DNA of 64,000 nt from Alkalibacterium sp049389645 (GCF_049389645.1 NZ_CP186540.1:1798001-1862000); one strand, 5' to 3'; shown: positions 35,219 through 43,858, counted from the stretch's first letter. A program made the numbers and translations. The notes: generated from the letters alone by a model not told the origin.

Positions 35219-36205
35219 ATGGTAATGATGACATACTTAGAAGCCATTCATAAAGGAATCGAAGAAGAGATGGCTCGAGATGAAAAAGTGGTGATTTTTG
35301 GAGAAGACGTTGGAGGCATGAAAGGCGGCGTTTTTGGTGTAACCAAAGGATTAGCTGAGAAATTTGGCGATGAGCGCTGCTTCAATACCCCGCTGACAGA
35401 AGGACTGATCGGAGGACTTGCAGTAGGGCTCGGCACAGTTGGGTACAGAGCGATCGGGGAATTCCAGTTTGCTGATTATATCCTGCCGGCCGTGAACCAG
35501 CTGATTTCTGAAGCGAGCCGCATGCGTTACCGGACGAAAGGCGACTGGACTGCACCGATCACTTTCCGTGCCCCATACGGTGGCGGTGTGCGTGGCGGAC
35601 TTTATCACTCCCAGTCGACCGAAAAAGTGTTGTTCGGACAACCGGGGCTCAGAATCGTGACCCCGTCTTCACCGCGTGATGCAAAGGCGTTGATCAAAGC
35701 AGCTATCCGCTGTGACGACCCAGTTCTGTTCTATGAACATAAACGCCTGTACCGTCTGCTCAAAGAAGATGTGCCGGAAGACGATCACGTCGTACCGATC
35801 AACAAAGCCAATGTCGTCAGAGAAGGCGAGGACATCACGGTTATCGGATACGGCATGGTCTTGAATCACGCCTTGAAAGCCGCTGAAATATTAAGCAAAG
35901 AAGGCTATGAAGCGGAAGTGGTGGACGTTCGCTCCCTTTATCCTTTAGACAAAGAGACCCTGGTAAAAGCAGCGAAGAAAACAGGTAAAGTACTGCTGGT
36001 AACTGAAGATAATTTAGAAGGCAGCATCATGAGTGAAATTTCAGCCATTATTGCTGAGGAAGCATTGTTTGACCTGGATGCACCGATCAAACGACTGGCT
36101 GGTCCGGATTCACCGAGCATGCCATATGCGCTAGCTTTGGAACGTGAATTTTTGGTAACTGAAGAAAAAGTACTGAATGCCATGCGTGAACTCGCAGAGT
36201 TTTAA
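35219..36205 (+). CDS. bkdB: branched-chain 2-oxoacid dehydrogenase E1 beta subunit
   Basis: The 328-residue subunit shows FGEDVGGMKGGVFGVTKGL, FNTPLTEGLIGGLAVGL, EFQFADYILPA and a C-terminal transketolase-like domain (VTEDNLEGSIMSE). It completes the ThDP site with BkdA. Starts at 35219, 35225 and 35228 are all possible (ATG GTA ATG ATG); the first is used because AAAGGATG lies about 10 nt upstream. E1 beta usually begins MxxxTYLEAI, so any of these is acceptable. Confidence 0.92.
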   Translation: MVMMTYLEAIHKGIEEEMARDEKVVIFGEDVGGMKGGVFGVTKGLAEKFGDERCFNTPLTEGLIGGLAVGLGTVGYRAIGEFQFADYILPAVNQLISEASRMRYRTKGDWTAPITFRAPYGGGVRGGLYHSQSTEKVLFGQPGLRIVTPSSPRDAKALIKAAIRCDDPVLFYEHKRLYRLLKEDVPEDDHVVPINKANVVREGEDITVIGYGMVLNHALKAAEILSKEGYEAEVVDVRSLYPLDKETLVKAAKKTGKVLLVTEDNLEGSIMSEISAIIAEEALFDLDAPIKRLAGPDSPSMPYALALEREFLVTEEKVLNAMRELAEF

Positions 36206-36218
36206 GGAGGAAGAGTGG

Positions 36219-37604
36219 ATGAGTATAAAGATAATCAAGATGCCTCACTTGGGTGAAAGCGTCACGGAAGCCTCGATTGCTTTGTGGTTAGTTTCTGAAG
36301 GCGACAAAATAGACAAATACGATCCCATTGCCGAAGCCGTTTCGGATAAAGTAACGACTGAAATTCCGTCAAATTACTCGGGCATTGTCAAAGAATTTTT
36401 GATCGACTTGGATACCGATGTGGAAATTGGGACGCCGATGGTAGCGATTGAAACAGATGACGCAGAGGATGCTGGCGAGTCGGAACAACCTGTCGGTGCA
36501 GAAAGTCCTTTTGACACTGAGAAAAAAGAAGAGATGACCGATCATATCAACAAAGAAATTGATGAAGCAGCCGAAAAACAGCCAATCGCAAGAGAAACAA
36601 AAGCATCTAGCCAGCAAACCATTTCTGCAGAGTCGAAACCAATGGCAGATAAAAACGCGCGCTACTCTCCAGCAGTCGTCCGGATCGCTCAAGAAAGAGA
36701 TATCGACCTAAAACAAGTTGAAGGGTCAGGGAAACACGGACGGATTACGCGCAAGGATGTCTTGAACTTTGATGTGAAGAGTCAGCCCACAGCGAATGGA
36801 GACTTGCCAAAACCCTCTTTACAGGCTCAAAAAGAAATGATCAAAAGAGAGATGAGTAAAAAAGCTGGAACACCTTCCGAACCGGCTGCTTCGTATCCAT
36901 CAAGTCGCGACGAAGTATTCCCGGCTGACCGTATCCGCAAGGCCATCGCTAAGAAAATGGTGCAAAGCACATCCGAAATCCCCCATGCATGGTTGATGGT
37001 GGAAGCAGATGTTTCCAATATCGTTAAATTAAGAAACAAAACGAAAGATCGATTCAAAGAACAAGAAGGGATCACACTATCTTACTTCCCCTTCTTCGTT
37101 AAAGCTGTGGTGCAGGCGCTTAAGAAACACCCGATCATCAATGCGTCATGGGACAATGGCAACATCGTCTTCCATAAAGACATCAATATCTCAGTCGCTG
37201 TCGCCACCGAGGAACATTTATTTGTGCCGGTGATCCAGCATGCCGATCATTATTCACTCAGTGGCTTGTCGAAAGAAATCGACCGGTTGGCCAGCTTAGC
37301 CCGTGACGGAAAATTAGGTAACCAGGATAGTCAAGGAGGCACAATGACCATGAACAATACCGGCAGTTTCGGTTCTGTCCAATCCATGGGTATCATCAAT
37401 CACCCACAGGCAGCGATTTTACAAGTCGAAAGTATCACGAAACGGTTTGTCCCAACAGAAGATGGCGGGTTCAAAACAGCCGATATGATCAACTTGTGCC
37501 TATCGATCGATCACCGCATGATCGATGGTCTCCAAGCCGGACGTTTCTTGAACGATGTCAAAGAAAACCTGCAGAAATTTTCAGATGAATCAGATTTATA
37601 TTAA
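36219..37604 (+). CDS. bkdC: branched-chain 2-oxoacid dehydrogenase E2, dihydrolipoyl acyltransferase
   Basis: The 461-residue enzyme has an N-terminal lipoyl domain (lipoyl Lys in VSDKVTTEIPS, about residue 43), an acidic linker, a peripheral-subunit-binding domain (about 148-185, YSPAVVRIAQERDIDL), and a C-terminal acyltransferase domain with DHRMIDGLQAGRF holding the catalytic His. The ATG at 36219 follows TAAGGAGG. It moves the branched acyl group to CoA, which Ptb then uses. Last gene of the operon. Confidence 0.92.
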   Translation: MSIKIIKMPHLGESVTEASIALWLVSEGDKIDKYDPIAEAVSDKVTTEIPSNYSGIVKEFLIDLDTDVEIGTPMVAIETDDAEDAGESEQPVGAESPFDTEKKEEMTDHINKEIDEAAEKQPIARETKASSQQTISAESKPMADKNARYSPAVVRIAQERDIDLKQVEGSGKHGRITRKDVLNFDVKSQPTANGDLPKPSLQAQKEMIKREMSKKAGTPSEPAASYPSSRDEVFPADRIRKAIAKKMVQSTSEIPHAWLMVEADVSNIVKLRNKTKDRFKEQEGITLSYFPFFVKAVVQALKKHPIINASWDNGNIVFHKDINISVAVATEEHLFVPVIQHADHYSLSGLSKEIDRLASLARDGKLGNQDSQGGTMTMNNTGSFGSVQSMGIINHPQAAILQVESITKRFVPTEDGGFKTADMINLCLSIDHRMIDGLQAGRFLNDVKENLQKFSDESDLY

Positions 37605-37605
37605 A

Positions 37606-37646
37606 AAAACAGTTTTGCTCACTCGTCTAAGTGAGCAAAACTGTCA
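37606..37646 (-). terminator. terminator of the LysR gene, shared hairpin with bkdC
   Basis: ACAGTTTTGCTCACT (37610-37624) pairs perfectly with 37631-37645 around a 6-nt loop. On the minus strand it is followed by seven T, giving a strong terminator for the LysR gene. On the plus strand the T-run is absent, so termination of bkdC may be weaker. Confidence 0.75.
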
Positions 37647-37653
37647 GAAGCAG

Positions 37654-38541
37654 TCAATTCTTTTTGATTTCACCAATTAGGTCATTGATCGCTTTAGAGG
37701 GTGATTTCCCTTTATTCAACGCAACACCAATGGGATAGTAATCATTTTTATCCTGCAGAGGGATCCATTTCAAACCTTCCAGTGCACCGATCGCCTTGTA
37801 TTCGATCGGCAACAAACAGATGGAATCTAGCGTCTGCAAACTATACAGCAGTACCTGTAAATCGTCGTGATACATGACGATGTTCGGTTCAAAACCCAGA
37901 TGACGGCTGCGGTCCAGAAGCATCTGACCAAGCATGAAGTTTTCGTTCAAAGTCGAGAACCGCTGCTCTCTCAGATTTTCAAACTTCAATACGTCTTTTT
38001 CAGATAAGGGGTTATTTTCCGGGACAACGACGTGCACGTTATAACCTTTGGTCGACGTGTTGAGTGCCTCGATCGAAATAGCATTCGACTGGGTGTTGGG
38101 AAAAGACACCAAGCCAATATCCAGTTCATCGTTTGCGAGCATTTCCTGGATTTTGCGGGACCCGTTTTGAGTGATGATCAAATCCACGTTCTGATGGGTC
38201 GCGATAAAATTGGAAATCTGCTGCATATACTGGATGGCAAACAAAATAGTGAGTCCTAAGCGTATCATTTCTTTCGAGTCCGTTCTCATGTGCTGGATTT
38301 CACTGACCAACGTATCAAAGTCAGTGACGATCTTCTCCCCTCGTGTATACAGAAGTTTACCTGACTGGGTGAGATTGAACGATTTGTCGTTTGGATCAAA
38401 GAGTTTGGTATTGAGTTCCGCTTCTAATTTTTTAATGGTGAACGAAAGTGTTGGCTGGGTAAGGAATAAGTTCCGAGCCGCTTGTGATAAATTTTTAGTG
38501 TTTGCAATTTCTATAAAGTATTTCAATTGTTTGATATCCAA
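37654..38541 (-). CDS. LysR family transcriptional regulator
   Basis: The 295-residue protein has the LysR N-terminal winged HTH (LKYFIEIANTKNLSQAARNL, LTQPTLSFTIKKLEAEL) and a periplasmic-binding-like effector domain. It begins with TTG at 38541 after AGGAGG. It diverges from leucine dehydrogenase and lies next to the bkd operon, so regulation of branched-chain amino acid catabolism is likely, but the effector is unknown. It resembles CidR/CitR-like members; exact subfamily is not clear. Confidence 0.85.
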   Translation of the reverse strand: MDIKQLKYFIEIANTKNLSQAARNLFLTQPTLSFTIKKLEAELNTKLFDPNDKSFNLTQSGKLLYTRGEKIVTDFDTLVSEIQHMRTDSKEMIRLGLTILFAIQYMQQISNFIATHQNVDLIITQNGSRKIQEMLANDELDIGLVSFPNTQSNAISIEALNTSTKGYNVHVVVPENNPLSEKDVLKFENLREQRFSTLNENFMLGQMLLDRSRHLGFEPNIVMYHDDLQVLLYSLQTLDSICLLPIEYKAIGALEGLKWIPLQDKNDYYPIGVALNKGKSPSKAINDLIGEIKKN

Positions 38542-38701
38542 GTCGATCCTCCTTCAACTAATGTGCTAATTGATTCATTATACAACAGAAATAATGAAAA
38601 CGGTTAATATAGATTAGGAATTAAATGACTTCTTATAGTGCAATCGAATCAAGAAACGATGGCAATAAAAAATCTAAACATAGGGAAAGGACGTTATAGG
38701 A
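38542..38701. promoter_or_regulatory. divergent promoter region, weak cre-like site
   Basis: This 160-bp region separates the LysR gene and leucine dehydrogenase. TGAAAACGGTTAAT at 38594-38607 agrees with cre at most positions but not in the last two. A LysR T-N11-A site is expected here, yet several candidates exist and I cannot choose. Confidence 0.35.
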
Positions 38702-39805
38702 ATGGAAATATTCAAAAGCTTGGAAGAACATGATTATGAACAAATGATCTTTATGCAGGATAAAGAGACAGGCTTGAAAGCTATCACATGTATTCATGAT
38801 ACGACTTTGGGCCCCGGTTTAGGCGGCACACGTTACTGGACATATGAAAATGAAGAAGATGCGATCGAAGATGTGCTCAGACTTGCGCGCGGGATGACAT
38901 ATAAAAACGCGGCAAGCGGCTTACCCATTGGGGGAGCTAAAACAGTTATCCTGAAAGATCCTAAAAACCAAGTGAGTAAAGAAGCGATGTTCAGAGCCTT
39001 TGGTCGGTTTGTGGAAGGGTTGAATGGCCGTTACATAACTGCCGCAGACGTCGGAACCACCGAAGTGGAAATGGATTATATCTACCAGGAAACGAACTAC
39101 GTCGCAGGTACGGGACTCAAACCTGGAACTTCCGGCAATCCTTCACCATCCACAGCTCACGGTGTATATGTCGGGATGAAAGCCGCCGCGAAAAAAGCCT
39201 TCGGGTCGGATTCACTGCAAGGAAAATCGATCCTTGTAGAAGGTGTCGGAAAAGTGGGTTACTTGTTAGCTGAAGCCGCAATCAAAGAGGGTGCGAAAGT
39301 TTATGCGACTGATATTTTCGAAAGACCAAAAGAACGTGCTAGAGAGCTCGGCTGTGAAATCGTTGAAGCGGAGAGCATGTTCGACATCAAAATAGACATC
39401 TATGCGCCCTGTGCACTGGGTGCTTCTATCAATGACGAGAGTTTGAAAAAAATCGAAAAAGCCGGCATCAAGGTCATTGCCGGTGCAGCGAACAACCAGT
39501 TGGCTGAAACGCGTCATGGTGATAAGTTAGACGAAATGGGTATCGTTTACGCACCTGATTATATCCTGAATGCCGGCGGCGTTATCCAAGTCGCTGATGA
39601 ATTCAACGGCGGCTACAACGCAGAACGTGCACGTAAATCAGTAAACAGAATCTATGACCAAATTGAAAAAGTATTCAAAATCGCCGAGCGGGACGGTATC
39701 CCAACCTATAAAGCGGCCGACATTTTAGCCGAAGAACGCATTACGGCAGTCAGAAATACGAAGAGTATCTTTGCACGCGACAGCAAATCGATTTTAAACC
39801 GTTAA
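38702..39805 (+). CDS. leucine dehydrogenase (branched-chain amino acid dehydrogenase)
   Basis: The 367-residue protein belongs to the Glu/Leu/Phe/Val dehydrogenases: GPGLGGTRYW, catalytic Lys region GGAKTVILKDP, AADVGTT, and the NAD site VEGVGKVGYLLAE. It oxidatively deaminates Leu, Val and Ile to 2-oxo acids with NAD+. These are substrates for the neighbouring BkdABCD complex, so the set forms a complete route from amino acid to acid plus ATP. Leucine dehydrogenase is unusual in lactic acid bacteria, which mostly use transaminases. Phe or Val preference cannot be excluded. AAAGGACG serves as ribosome site. Confidence 0.87.
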   Translation: MEIFKSLEEHDYEQMIFMQDKETGLKAITCIHDTTLGPGLGGTRYWTYENEEDAIEDVLRLARGMTYKNAASGLPIGGAKTVILKDPKNQVSKEAMFRAFGRFVEGLNGRYITAADVGTTEVEMDYIYQETNYVAGTGLKPGTSGNPSPSTAHGVYVGMKAAAKKAFGSDSLQGKSILVEGVGKVGYLLAEAAIKEGAKVYATDIFERPKERARELGCEIVEAESMFDIKIDIYAPCALGASINDESLKKIEKAGIKVIAGAANNQLAETRHGDKLDEMGIVYAPDYILNAGGVIQVADEFNGGYNAERARKSVNRIYDQIEKVFKIAERDGIPTYKAADILAEERITAVRNTKSIFARDSKSILNR

Positions 39806-39820
39806 AAGACAATTAGGATA

Positions 39821-39862
39821 GAAAAGAACCATCCCCAAAAGCAGGGAATGGTTCTTTTCTTG
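39821..39862 (+). terminator. terminator of leucine dehydrogenase gene
   Basis: GAAAAGAACCAT...CCC pairs with GGG...ATGGTTCTTTTC around an 8-nt loop, followed by TTGTTTT. Confidence 0.8.
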
Positions 39863-39926
39863 TTTTATCGTAATGAATTCTAAATAATGACTCAATCAGG
39901 TTATTATAAGCTCATTTTGTGTGAAT

Positions 39927-40134
39927 CGTTGAGTTCGCTGATGGAATCAACCGGTGAACTCGATCTAGAACGACTATGAATGAAGTTCAATGAACGGATA
40001 GTCTAATGAACTTCATGTAGGGACGTTCTAAATCAAGTTCAAAGATCAAATAAGACAACGAACTTGATATAGAAGACTGATAAGTGAAGTTCACTACTTA
40101 ATCAGCCTAACGAACTAAAATTAGAGCCATTTCC
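39927..40134. repeat. four diverged 52-bp tandem hairpin repeats (array A)
   Basis: Units start at 39927, 39979, 40031 and 40083, exactly 52 bp apart. Each carries an inverted repeat whose arms vary together: GAGTTC/GAACTC in unit 1, ATGAAGTTCA/TGAACTTCAT in unit 2, ATCAAGTTC/GAACTTGAT in unit 3 and AAGTTC/GAACTA (weaker) in unit 4. The GTTC core (columns 7-10) and GAACT (columns 30-34) are shared by all, and a TAG-centred purine-rich segment follows each hairpin. Loops are about 17 nt. The array lies between the 3' ends of leucine dehydrogenase and the HTH gene. Confidence 0.75.
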
Positions 40135-40147
40135 TGGAATATAAAGT

Positions 40148-40357
40148 TTATTCTTTTTTCTCGTACTCGAGTATATCACCGGGTTGACAGTCCAAGGCTT
40201 CACAAATAGCTTCTAAAGTAGAGAAACGGATGGCTACTGCCTTGCCGGTCTTTAATTTTGAAAGGTTGACGTTGGAGATGCCAACGTCGTCAGCTAAATC
40301 TTTAAGCGAAATTTTGCGGTCCGCCATGACGCGGTCCAACCTTACTACGATAGGCAT
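40148..40357 (-). CDS. HTH transcriptional regulator, Xre family
   Basis: The 69-residue protein is a compact Cro/C1 HTH (DRKISLKDLADDVGISNVN, LSKLKTGKAVAIRFSTLEAI) of the YozG kind. It follows AGGAGG. It is the third gene of an operon after two DUF2975 membrane proteins, a common genetic partnership. It probably binds the inverted repeat at the operon promoter (41539-41577) and controls its own expression. Confidence 0.85.
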   Translation of the reverse strand: MPIVVRLDRVMADRKISLKDLADDVGISNVNLSKLKTGKAVAIRFSTLEAICEALDCQPGDILEYEKKE

Positions 40358-40372
40358 ATGAATCGTCCTCCT

Positions 40373-40906
40373 TTAAACCGTATCATCTGATAACTCCTGT
40401 AAACTGATGCCGTATGTTAAGACACCACTGACTATATAGAGAATCAGACCGATAAGAAAATCGGAAGAAAGCCCGAAATTAAAATAGAACCCTTCATCAG
40501 CACGCAAATTGACAATCAAGGAATAGAGTAACGGCATAATAATATCAGAAGCAATAAGGTAGAAACTGATCCACTTAACCGATTCGGCAAAGTCGAAGGT
40601 AAACGGTGTCTCACCATTTGCTATACGATTAAATAAAAAACTGCCTTTGAATAAGATGAAACTGTATACTGCGAGAAATAGTGGGGCCATAATTAGTGAA
40701 GTAAATGCATGTTCTGCTTCAGTAACACGTGAATCGTCTATCAAAAATCTTGAAGTTTCTGGCAAATCAACAGTGAAAGTTGCTCCTGAATCCGTAAAAA
40801 GCATTAATATCAGTCCAATTAGAATAATAGCAATACAAAATAGACCAATAAGCTGTAGGGCAAAAGAAAGAAATTTACTAACATTCCTAAAACGTTTGAC
40901 GTTCAT
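40373..40906 (-). CDS. DUF2975 membrane protein (copy 2)
   Basis: About 177 residues with four membrane helices (about 12-36, 62-83, 105-128, 140-162) and the DUF2975-type GETPFTFDFAESVKWIS motif between helices 2 and 3. ATG 40906 follows GGAGTGAG; a GTG inside that site is rejected. It is a close paralogue of the preceding gene (40969-41502); the last 11 residues (ISLQELSDDTV) are identical. Function is unknown; DUF2975 proteins are usually encoded with a small HTH regulator that they may control. Confidence 0.8.
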   Translation of the reverse strand: MNVKRFRNVSKFLSFALQLIGLFCIAIILIGLILMLFTDSGATFTVDLPETSRFLIDDSRVTEAEHAFTSLIMAPLFLAVYSFILFKGSFLFNRIANGETPFTFDFAESVKWISFYLIASDIIMPLLYSLIVNLRADEGFYFNFGLSSDFLIGLILYIVSGVLTYGISLQELSDDTV

Positions 40907-40968
40907 TAAACTCACTCCTTTTTTATGTACTTAGAATCTATATCTCATTATTTATATTTCCTTTCAAA

Positions 40969-41502
40969 TTAAACCGTATCATCGGATAACTCCTGCAAAC
41001 TGATGCCGTATTTTAAGACACCACTGACAGTATATAGAATCAAGCCGATCAGGAATGTGGAAGAGAGACCAAAATTGAAATAAAATCCTTCATCTGCCCG
41101 TATATTGATGATCAATGAGTAGAGCAGAGGCAGTATAATATCAAAAGCAATCAGTAACAAACTGATCCATTTTACCGATTCGGCAAAGTCGAAGGTAAAC
41201 GGCGTCTCTCCATTTGCTAAACGATCAAACAAGAAACTGCCTTTAAATAAGATATAACAGTATACTGCGAGAAATAGTGGGGCCATAATTAGTGAAGTAA
41301 ATGCATGATCTGCCTCTGTTACGCGCGAATCTTGAAAAGATATGAACGGATTTTCTGGCATATTTATAGTAAACGATGCTCCAGTATCTGCAAAAAGTGT
41401 TAATATCAGTCCGAGTATTAAAAAGGCAATAAAAACTGAACCTATTATTTTTAAAGTCCATGACAGTAATTTACTGACAGTCCGAAAACGTTTGATGTTC
41501 AT
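40969..41502 (-). CDS. DUF2975 membrane protein (copy 1)
   Basis: About 177 residues with four membrane helices and DUF2975 features as in copy 2. The middle (HAFTSLIMAPLFLAVY) and C-terminal parts are almost the same in both copies, whereas the first extracellular loop (after helix 1) differs. That pattern suggests a tandem duplication with divergence of the outward-facing loop. It is first in the operon and is driven by the strong promoter at 41532-41577. ATG 41502 follows AAGGAGTGAG. Confidence 0.8.
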   Translation of the reverse strand: MNIKRFRTVSKLLSWTLKIIGSVFIAFLILGLILTLFADTGASFTINMPENPFISFQDSRVTEADHAFTSLIMAPLFLAVYCYILFKGSFLFDRLANGETPFTFDFAESVKWISLLLIAFDIILPLLYSLIINIRADEGFYFNFGLSSTFLIGLILYTVSGVLKYGISLQELSDDTV

Positions 41503-41531
41503 GTGACTCACTCCTTTGTTCTATTTAAATA

Positions 41532-41577
41532 AAGTATATATCGATAATTAATACAAGTCAACAATTAATTATCGATA
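41532..41577 (-). promoter_or_regulatory. sigma-A promoter with 14-bp inverted repeat operator
   Basis: On the minus strand TTGACT and TATACT are separated by 17 nt. TATCGATAATTAAT at 41539-41552 and ATTAATTATCGATA at 41564-41577 form a perfect inverted repeat with an 11-bp gap that holds the -35. One arm lies in the spacer and the other just upstream of the -35, so a bound dimer or tetramer would occlude RNA polymerase. The HTH encoded at the end of the operon is the obvious candidate. Confidence 0.75.
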
Positions 41578-41679
41578 AACATTAATTGTTTCGTTTCAAG
41601 TATTAGATGTTTATGATGAAAATTCATATGCTATAATTTAAGTTAAGTATTGAAATACTGGAAGAATGGAGCGACTGGG

Positions 41680-42414
41680 ATGAGGAAAGAGCTGTACCGT
41701 ATTTTGGATGTTGAAGATGATGCCAGTATACAAAGTAAAACATATAATGTTGTCAATATTTTGATGATCGTGATCAGCGTGATTCCTTTGCTATTTAAAG
41801 AACAGACAATAACCCTTCTGAGATTAGAAATCATTGCGGTTGTTTTTTTCTCATTGGATTATATCTTTCGCTTTTTAACAGCGGACTTTAAGTTTCCTGA
41901 AAAAAAGTCACTGACGGCTTTTGTCAGTTATCCTTTTGCACCCTTTGCGATTATCGATCTTTTGTCGATCCTGCCATCACTCACATTTCTAAACCAATCG
42001 TTCCGGTTATTCAGATTATTGCGGTTGTCGCGATCATTGCGCGTGTTTAGAACGTTCAAGCTCTTTCGTTATTCCAAAAGTTTTGAATTATTGATTCAGG
42101 CCATTAAAAAACAGAAAGATTCATTGATGCTTGTAGGCGGGCTGATCATTATTTATATTTTCGTTGCAGCGCTCTTAGTCTTTAATGTTGAACCGCAAAC
42201 TTTTCCAACGTTTATGGATGCTCTCAACTGGGCAACGAGTTCGTTAACAACGGTCACATACGGAGACGTTTACCCAACTTCGACATTAGGACAGCTGATT
42301 TCAATGCTTTCGAATGTAGTGGGTGTGATCATTATAGCCTTACCGACAAGTATCATTACTGCCGGCTATATCGAAGAACTGGAAGATAAAAAGCTAGAAA
42401 AATTGAAACTATAA
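41680..42414 (+). CDS. voltage-gated K+ channel-like ion transporter
   Basis: About 244 residues (or 254 from TTG 41650). Helices S1-S6 are visible: a basic S4-like helix (RLFRLLRLSRSLRVFRTFKL), a pore loop with the potassium filter TVTYGD (in SLTTVTYGDVYP), and the final helix. It should form tetrameric K+ channels in the membrane. ATG 41680 is chosen because a GGAG sits about 10 nt upstream; TTG 41650 lacks one. No regulatory RCK domain is present, only a short C-terminal tail rich in E and K. Confidence 0.8.
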   Translation: MRKELYRILDVEDDASIQSKTYNVVNILMIVISVIPLLFKEQTITLLRLEIIAVVFFSLDYIFRFLTADFKFPEKKSLTAFVSYPFAPFAIIDLLSILPSLTFLNQSFRLFRLLRLSRSLRVFRTFKLFRYSKSFELLIQAIKKQKDSLMLVGGLIIIYIFVAALLVFNVEPQTFPTFMDALNWATSSLTTVTYGDVYPTSTLGQLISMLSNVVGVIIIALPTSIITAGYIEELEDKKLEKLKL

Positions 42415-42457
42415 ATAATAAAACTGAAGATAAACTTATATAATAAGGAGACTTAAA

Positions 42458-43183
42458 TTGCATTCAAAATTACTTGAAAAAAACGGACTAATAAACAAAG
42501 TTGCCGGCTCTGACTACAACTTCAGATATCAAAAAGCCGGGAACAAAATCGTTGAAGATGTCGATAAGCTCTTAACCGAAATGAATATCAAGCCTGCAGA
42601 AATATATACCGGCCAGCAGATGCATACTGACCATGTTGTGGTGGTAGATAGCGAGAACGGCGAAGACTTCATTTATGGCAAGACGTTCAAAGAAACGGAC
42701 GGACTGATCACCAGCCGACCCAATGTCGCCTTACTTATTAAATACGCCGATTGTACCCCAATCGTATTGTTCGATCCCATAAAAAGCGTACAGGCCATCG
42801 TTCATTCCGGCTGGCGCGGCACCACGAAAAAAATCGCACTAAAAGCTATCGACAAAATGGAGACAGGATTTGGCTGTAAAAGAGAAGACATGCTCGTTTA
42901 CGTCGGACCGTCGATCGATCAGGAAAATTATGAAGTCGGTCCAGAAGTATATGAAGCGTTCGAAGACTTTGAAAAAAGGGACAGCTTTTTCAAACCAAAT
43001 GGAGAGAAATATAAAATGAGCATGACCGATGCAAATGTAGCGATTCTTATCGAAGCAGGTATTAAAGAAGAGAACATGGAAGTGGAGAGAACGTCCACCT
43101 ATACTGATGAAACATTGCACTCGGCAAGACAAGAAGGAGCAGAGTATCAGCTGAATGGATTGCTGACGATGATTAAAAGCTGA
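42458..43183 (+). CDS. pgeF: polyphenol oxidase/purine nucleoside phosphorylase family (PgeF/YfiH)
   Basis: The 241-residue protein has the metal and catalytic motifs of the YfiH/LACC1 family: QQMHTDHV with a His near residue 57, YADCTPIVLFD with the Cys, and VHSGWRGT with another His. Family members are zinc enzymes with adenosine deaminase and purine nucleoside phosphorylase activity and help correct peptidoglycan misincorporation. TTG 42458 is the start, after AAGGAG. The gene follows the K+ channel by 43 bp and ends at a good terminator. Confidence 0.82.
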   Translation: MHSKLLEKNGLINKVAGSDYNFRYQKAGNKIVEDVDKLLTEMNIKPAEIYTGQQMHTDHVVVVDSENGEDFIYGKTFKETDGLITSRPNVALLIKYADCTPIVLFDPIKSVQAIVHSGWRGTTKKIALKAIDKMETGFGCKREDMLVYVGPSIDQENYEVGPEVYEAFEDFEKRDSFFKPNGEKYKMSMTDANVAILIEAGIKEENMEVERTSTYTDETLHSARQEGAEYQLNGLLTMIKS

Positions 43184-43203
43184 GGATTCAATTTAATGAA
43201 GCA

Positions 43204-43239
43204 AAAAAAACACTAAGACATATGCGTCTTAGTGTTTTT
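43204..43239. terminator. bidirectional terminator
   Basis: AAACACTAAGAC (43208-43219) pairs with GTCTTAGTGTTT (43225-43236); A-run upstream and T-run downstream. Between converging pgeF and the TetR gene. Confidence 0.8.
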
Positions 43240-43244
43240 ACTGA

Positions 43245-43805
43245 TTATAGCGTTTCAATACCGCACATAACAAACGGTAGCAAAGGGGCAATGTATTCCT
43301 CAGGACTTTCGCTGTGGTCGGATTCTGCCCAGTCATGGCTCATGCCTCTGACAGTTGCAGTCAACCATTTAGCCAATTTTTCCAATAACCTTGATTCGAT
43401 AGAAGGGTTAGTCTGCGTCAGCTTTTTTGAAAAGATATTGACTAATTCTATTCTGATGATGGAATCAATCGTTTCGTTTTCTTCCTGATTGGCTGAATGG
43501 GCTTGAAGAGATGCTTCAAAACGAGTCAGTGATAAGAAGATTTCTTTGATCGTTTGTTCAAGCGTCAGTAATGATTTTTGTTTGTCACAGCCTAAATTCA
43601 AGGATAATTTTTCTTCAACGACTTTTTCGAGCAGGTCATACTTATCTAAAAAATGATTGTAAAAAGTCGCTCGATTGATCATGGCTTCTTCCGTAATATC
43701 TTTGACTGAAATATCCGAAAATGATTTTGACTGAGACAGTATAATAAAAGCGTCAGTAATCAACTTGTGTGTGCGCAATACACGAGGATCCGTTTTTGTC
43801 TGCAT
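43245..43805 (-). CDS. TetR/AcrR family transcriptional regulator
   Basis: The 186-residue protein has an N-terminal TetR HTH (FSDISVKDITEEAMINRATFYNH) with the F-YNHF ending, then a helical effector domain of the TetR_C-type (RGMSHDWAE near the end). It diverges from the flavin reductase-like gene and probably represses it in response to an electrophile or similar small molecule. It uses a GGAGGAAG site. The effector cannot be predicted. Confidence 0.85.
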   Translation of the reverse strand: MQTKTDPRVLRTHKLITDAFIILSQSKSFSDISVKDITEEAMINRATFYNHFLDKYDLLEKVVEEKLSLNLGCDKQKSLLTLEQTIKEIFLSLTRFEASLQAHSANQEENETIDSIIRIELVNIFSKKLTQTNPSIESRLLEKLAKWLTATVRGMSHDWAESDHSESPEEYIAPLLPFVMCGIETL

Positions 43806-43858
43806 CGGGCACTTCTTCCTCCTTCTAAAAAGCCTTTAACTAGTATACAATTTTCTGA

